Part shown: one piece after another, positions 59,969 to 64,000 of the stretch
How the letters are laid out: each line of letters starts with the position of its first letter
How positions within the stretch are numbered: position 1 is the stretch's first letter
Assembly (NCBI RefSeq): GCF_001640025.1
Contig: NC_031672.1
Location: forward strand, 3,038,001-3,102,000
Length of the DNA: 64,000 nt
From: Sugiyamaella lignohabitans
Lineage: Eukaryota > Ascomycota > Dipodascomycetes > Dipodascales > Trichomonascaceae
Direction: 5' to 3'
The notes under the pieces: model-generated
The model's input: only the letters and a program-made list of their open reading frames with translations
What the model was told of the DNA's origin: nothing
Databases searched by the model: none
Translations under genes and position numbers: made by a program

Positions 59969-61462
59969 ATGGCGGCCGATGATCTGAAATCAAGTGTCAA
60001 GGAGTATTTGGAAGGTCTTCCTGAGGTCATTCTGACTCGGTTGTATGAGTCTCCAGCCACTTGTTTGGCTGTTTTTCGACTTCTTCCTGCTTTGGCTAAG
60101 ATGCTTGTTATGAGCATGTTGTATCGAGATGAATCAGTTCACATTAGCGAGATTGAGAAATTTGTCAAGACAAAGTCGAGAAAATTACAGGTAGAGGCTC
60201 TACAGAAACTCAAAGCATTGCATTTGATCACTGAGGTACGGCGTGATAGAAGTATACGACTCAGTTCTACATTTAGAAATAGTTTCAGGTCGGCTCTGAC
60301 TACTGGTCCTGCTAACCAGTCGTTTGGTGTCCCTTGTGAGACCGATGATAAACACAAGGTGGATATTGCATTTTTAGATAAGCATGCTAGTGATAAATGG
60401 GAGGGGATTCTTCATTTCATGGTCGGTACCGAATCCACTGGTGATTTTGGCAATACGGCTCCTCCTCCTGGTGAAGGTGTTTTATCATTATTACATCATA
60501 GCGGGTTAATGGAGAATGCTATGGGGTCTGATATGATGGTTGGTAGGAATGAATCTGTAGAAGGAATGCGTATATCAAGTGGTGGATTCCAATTCCTACT
60601 TCAATCGGTTAATGCCCAGATCTGGACCCTGCTACTCCAGTATCTGAATATGGCATCAAATCTGCAAATGGACCCTGTAGACGTTCTTAACTTCATATTC
60701 ATGCTTGGTTCTTTGGAATTGGGTAAAGATTACTCTCTGTCAGCATTAAGTGATACCCAGATCAAAATGTTGGAAGACTTGCGTGACTTTGGTCTTGTAT
60801 ATCAAAGAAAGTCGTCTTCACGACGGTTTTATCCTACTCGTTTGGCAACGACTCTGACCTCTTCAGATGCTAGTGCACTTCGATCCGCATCGTCATCTAT
60901 GGATGCTGCTATCAATGAAGCAGGTACTCCTCCTGTAACTACCACTTCGTCGTCTAAATCACTTATCACCAACAATCCTGGAGACTCGGGATTCATCATC
61001 CTTGAGACTAATTTCCGGTTATACGCATACACAGATTCACCTCTTCAGATTGCAGTGTTGAACCTCTTTGTTCACTTGAAAACGCGATTCGCAAATATGA
61101 TCACTGGTCAGATCACTCGAGACTCGGTGCGGAGAGCTCTTATAAATGGTATCACTGCTGACCAGATCCTCACTTATCTAAGTGTCTATGCCCATCCACA
61201 AATGAAGAAAAACGATCCTGTGATTCCTCCAACTGTTATGGATCAGATCAAGCTGTGGCAACTGGAAATGGATCGGATCAGAGCCAGTGATGGATTTCTG
61301 TACACTGACTTTTCCAGCTTCCAGGAGTACGACCTGGTTGCAACATACGCAGCTGAACTCGGTGTACTTGAATGGCAAGACCCCAAACGGTGGCGTTTCT
61401 TTGTGTCTCGTGAGGGCAATGCCCAAGTTGTCGACTTTGTCAACCGCCGAAAAGCTAAGTAA
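59969..61462 (+). CDS. TFB2: TFIIH core subunit Tfb2 (p52)
   Basis: The 497-residue product is the p52 subunit of TFIIH, which anchors and stimulates the XPB helicase Ssl2 in transcription initiation and nucleotide-excision repair. The helical N-terminal domain begins VKEYLEGLPEVILTRLYESPATCLAVFRLLP. Middle parts include HFMVGTE, GFQFLLQSVNAQIWTLLLQYL and the winged-helix block MLEDLRDFGLVYQRK. The C-terminal portion, GFIILETNFRLYAYTDSPLQIAVLNLF then RFANMITGQITRDSVRRALINGITADQILTYL, is the Ssl2/Tfb5-interacting region. No intron is needed, and length fits the family (yeast 513). Confidence 0.95.
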   Translation: MAADDLKSSVKEYLEGLPEVILTRLYESPATCLAVFRLLPALAKMLVMSMLYRDESVHISEIEKFVKTKSRKLQVEALQKLKALHLITEVRRDRSIRLSSTFRNSFRSALTTGPANQSFGVPCETDDKHKVDIAFLDKHASDKWEGILHFMVGTESTGDFGNTAPPPGEGVLSLLHHSGLMENAMGSDMMVGRNESVEGMRISSGGFQFLLQSVNAQIWTLLLQYLNMASNLQMDPVDVLNFIFMLGSLELGKDYSLSALSDTQIKMLEDLRDFGLVYQRKSSSRRFYPTRLATTLTSSDASALRSASSSMDAAINEAGTPPVTTTSSSKSLITNNPGDSGFIILETNFRLYAYTDSPLQIAVLNLFVHLKTRFANMITGQITRDSVRRALINGITADQILTYLSVYAHPQMKKNDPVIPPTVMDQIKLWQLEMDRIRASDGFLYTDFSSFQEYDLVATYAAELGVLEWQDPKRWRFFVSREGNAQVVDFVNRRKAK

Positions 61463-61901
61463 CACTCTATTTATTCAAATCTACAAGTAATGCTGCCTAT
61501 GCCTGCCTCCGGCGGCTGGGGTTCCGCCCCAGACCCCGCTGCTCCTCTCGCTACGCTCGAGTCGATTCTCATTCGACTCCAGACAATTGTCTGAGGGACA
61601 ATATTTAAAAAAGACTGGGTAGAATGAATGTTAGAAGTCTTTAGGAATCCAAGTACGTATGGGAAACGTGTCGGATGAAACGAGAAGACTTTTGATTTTC
61701 CCAGACTGTATTAACCAGCCGCTATAGTGGAGTGAAGCGGATGGTGGTAAGTTACTGGGGAGGAGTGGCCGGGTCGCAGCGTGTACGACCGGTTAGTTAT
61801 AACTGATTCATTAAATGTACATCGTGGAGAATAAATAATACATACTATCGTAAGCGTCATTAATGTTGTGCAAGTCAATCAGATTCCCTGTTTCGAGGTG
61901 C
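61463..61901. other. Convergent intergenic region between TFB2 and MRH4
   Basis: It contains the palindrome arm at 61504-61564 and otherwise unremarkable sequence. No gene is seen. Confidence 0.4.
61504..61564 (+). repeat. GC palindrome, single left arm after TFB2 (locus 31)
   Basis: The core CTGGGGTTCCGCCCCAG has one base change. The arm ends CTCGAGTCG. It begins 42 bp after the TFB2 stop, TGCC-first relative to that gene. Confidence 0.92.
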
Positions 61902-63566
61902 CTATGCCAACGCCAGTCCCTTGCGGACAGCTTTTTCAAGACCCTTGACCCATGATTGACTTTCTTTTTTATTTACAAGCAGTAGAACCCGTCCACGGGC
62001 TCCTAATCGTCCGGTACGTCCAGCACGGTGGAGCAGGTCTGCTGAAGAAAGAGGAAGATCATACAGAATGATGTTTCTGACTCGGTTAGTGTCAACACCA
62101 CGTGCCATAAGATCAGTTGTTACCAGCACTTTAAGTTTCTGACCCCCTGATTCTTCGATGGTTTTGGCGGGAGAAATAAAATCTTCAATCAATTGTTTCC
62201 TTTCAGTTGGCTTGACTGTCCCGTCAATACCAATGGAAATGAATCCGCTAGTATTAAGTTCCGTCACCAACGGACTGACGGATTCTTTTCGGTTCACAAA
62301 AACTATAACCCGTTTAGTCAATCCATCTTCACTTCCATCGTGGTATATAGCAAACAATGCTTGTTTGAGGGCAAGCATTTTGTTATCCATATATGGAGGT
62401 CTGAATACCTCAACTACTCGGAAGTCAATGTGTCCAGGCAGTTTATGTATTTTAGGAGTAACGAGACGGGTGGTATCTGGGTATTTTTCTCGCAAGATCC
62501 TATCAAATTGTCTGGGAATAGTAGCAGTACAAAACACCAGATCCAGCAAATTAGGCATGAATCCAATTGAGCCCAGAGTTGCATCTCGGAACGAATCGTT
62601 CATCAGTGAGTCTGCCTCGTCGATTACCAGCATTTTACATCTCTGGAGGTATTGGATCTTGGCCAGATTGCTGTTTTTCGACAATTGAGCTAATTTATCT
62701 GGTGTACAGATGAGAATGTCAATCCCTTTAGCTAGCCGAGAGTGGATATAGCGTGTTGATACTCCTGGAAGACATGCTACAGATGATAAGGGAACTGTAG
62801 ACTTTATCTTTTTAATAACAGAGTCTACTTGAGCTATTAGTTCAGCACTGGGTACTAAGATCACAGCTCTGGGTCCTGGAAGCTCTTTTATAAGTTCCCA
62901 ACCTGGTTCTTCTTCCTCTACTTTCAACTTCGAAAGGAGTGGTGCAAGATAGGCGAGCGTCTTACCAGACCCTGTTTCGGCTGCTAACAACCACGTGTGC
63001 TGTTCCAAGGGATTTTTTCGTCGTCCCTGAATAGCTTTGACTGCCAGAGTCTGAATGGGTGTAGGTTTGATGATTTCAAGATGGCCTAGAACAGTCTCCA
63101 TTATACTATCTCTTACAGAAGACTCGATCTTCAGAGCTTCAAAACTGTCTACTTTTGATAGAACATTCCGATGAGACTCTCTTGATTTTCGATCCAGCTC
63201 ATATAAAACAGAGAACTTTCCTGAACCAAGCGTTGTAGTCACGGATGTCGACCCTGAGGGAAGAAAATTATTTAGCTTGGCTGATTGACTGCCTCTGCCT
63301 CTACGCACTGATCCATAGCTTGATCTGCCTTTTGATCTCGATCCCGATCCTGAACCCGACCTGGACTTTTCACTTTTAAGAGACTGTTTAGATACAGTTG
63401 GTGAAAGAGTCAGTTTTCGCGACACTTTAATCTTGGAAGCATACGATCTGGAACTGCCGCGAAGCAGTAGTGAACTGGCAAAAGCACCAACTCCTGAGCT
63501 CCCTACAGTTCCAAAGTAGAGGCCTGACCGAGGAGACACAAATCTAAATATCGGAACATTATTCAT
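61902..63566 (-). CDS. MRH4: Mitochondrial DEAD-box RNA helicase Mrh4
   Basis: The 554-residue product is a DEAD-box helicase; yeast Mrh4 assists late assembly of the mitochondrial large ribosomal subunit. A basic N-terminus (IFRFVSPRSGLYFGT, then Ser/Arg/Lys-rich stretches) suggests mitochondrial import. Motifs in order: PTPIQTLAVKA (Q motif region), AAETGSGKT near residue 195-203, VLVPSAELIAQ, CTPDKL, VIDEADSL (DEAD) near 315, FCTATIP in the SAT position, RVIVFVNRKESV, TDLMARGVDT and HRAGRTGRLGARG. The CTAT variant of motif III occurs in Mrh4-like proteins. No intron is needed. An element with both palindrome arms lies upstream. Confidence 0.92.
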   Translation of the reverse strand: MNNVPIFRFVSPRSGLYFGTVGSSGVGAFASSLLLRGSSRSYASKIKVSRKLTLSPTVSKQSLKSEKSRSGSGSGSRSKGRSSYGSVRRGRGSQSAKLNNFLPSGSTSVTTTLGSGKFSVLYELDRKSRESHRNVLSKVDSFEALKIESSVRDSIMETVLGHLEIIKPTPIQTLAVKAIQGRRKNPLEQHTWLLAAETGSGKTLAYLAPLLSKLKVEEEEPGWELIKELPGPRAVILVPSAELIAQVDSVIKKIKSTVPLSSVACLPGVSTRYIHSRLAKGIDILICTPDKLAQLSKNSNLAKIQYLQRCKMLVIDEADSLMNDSFRDATLGSIGFMPNLLDLVFCTATIPRQFDRILREKYPDTTRLVTPKIHKLPGHIDFRVVEVFRPPYMDNKMLALKQALFAIYHDGSEDGLTKRVIVFVNRKESVSPLVTELNTSGFISIGIDGTVKPTERKQLIEDFISPAKTIEESGGQKLKVLVTTDLMARGVDTNRVRNIILYDLPLSSADLLHRAGRTGRLGARGRVLLLVNKKESQSWVKGLEKAVRKGLALA

Positions 63567-64000
63567 TCCTGATAAATAGCAGTGGCAATATCAAAATAAA
63601 AAATATCAAACTCAAGAACTGGATCCATGCACAAATTTATAGTGATTTGGGCAGGGGTAAAACACTGTTCACGAATCAGGGGGTCAGACTGCCTCTGGCG
63701 GCTGGGGCTCCGCCCCAGACCCTGGTTGCTCCTGCTTCGCAGGAGATGGTTGGGTCACCCCACGGAAACGAGCTCGAGTGAAGTGAGAGGAGCATCGGGG
63801 TCTGGGGCGGAGCCCAGCCGCCGGAGGCAGGGGGACCCTCGCAAGGTGTATAAGGGTTGGCTACCTAAAACAGAGTGTGAAAAATTACAGGGTCTGCTGC
63901 ATATTGGTTGGAAAGTTACCCTACCAGCATGTTGACGATTTGAGTCTTTCAAGCTGCGTTATTACAGCACACAGATTTACTGGACGACGAGTTGACAGTT
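63567..64000. promoter_or_regulatory. Upstream region of MRH4 to window edge
   Basis: It contains palindrome element 32 and no accepted gene. Confidence 0.4.
63690..63829. repeat. GC palindrome element 32, two arms, slightly worn
   Basis: The left arm (TGCCTCTGGCGGC) has loop TCC and the GCAGGAG hairpin. The right arm has a decayed CTCGAG module (CTCGAGTGAAGTGAG) and one C missing in the core (CGGAGCCCAGCC). It lies about 125 bp upstream of the MRH4 ATG. Confidence 0.91.

Overview
This 64 kb window comes from the nuclear genome of an ascomycete yeast, most likely an early-branching Saccharomycotina lineage (Trichomonascaceae/Dipodascaceae type, e.g. the Sugiyamaella/Blastobotrys neighbourhood; the genus is an inference). 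Reasons: orthologues of typical budding-yeast genes (POL31, YIP1, MSB2, BRE2, NSE1, TFB2, SEC13, MRH4, MTG2), a nuclear gene for respiratory complex I (24 kDa subunit, absent from Saccharomyces), short introns with GTAAGT donors and a CTAAC branch site close to the 3' AG, and an intact non-LTR retrotransposon.

Layout. 0.5-1.7 kb: nucleotide-sugar transporter. 1.7-9.3 kb: gene-free and full of GC-rich palindromes. 9.3-16.5 kb: Pho85-type cyclin, MTG2, ARP8, DNAJC9-like gene. About 17-22.5 kb: a two-ORF LINE on the minus strand whose 5' end lies beside a tRNA-Val(AAC) gene. 23.1-32.3 kb: POL31 (3 exons), mitochondrial MetRS, a broken or multi-exon orphan locus, YIP1 (3 exons), NSE1. 32.6-34.1 kb: BRE2. 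34.1-39.6 kb: gene-free leader of the signalling mucin MSB2 (2 exons, to 43.8 kb). 44.6-52.5 kb: cystathionine beta-lyase (2 exons), GLO3, complex I 24 kDa subunit, an uncharacterised Q/S-rich protein with a hidden first exon. 52.5-56.2 kb: AT-rich, gene-free, with degenerate repeats. 56.2-63.6 kb: MRP49-like gene, PNP1 (2 exons), SEC13, TFB2, MRH4.

The genes are independent housekeeping functions, not an operon or metabolic cluster. The unifying and most unusual feature is a dense family of GC-rich palindromic elements: 32 loci, about 46 arms of roughly 50-65 bp. Each arm starts TGCCTCCGGCGGC and carries two nested hairpins. Thirteen loci are complete inverted pairs of arms, 18 are single arms and one is a back-to-back pair. 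None lies in an accepted coding exon. Five of the eight introns I can define carry one, always 14-28 nt after the 5' splice site, and many others sit within 100 bp of a stop codon. Two sub-families differ by compensating changes on both sides of the core hairpin, and inner hairpins and loops are mixed between copies. This looks like a mobile or recombining palindrome family that tolerates or favours introns and 3' ends, and is the best candidate here for an undescribed system.

All coordinates and spliced models were read by eye. No database search, folding program or RNA data were available.
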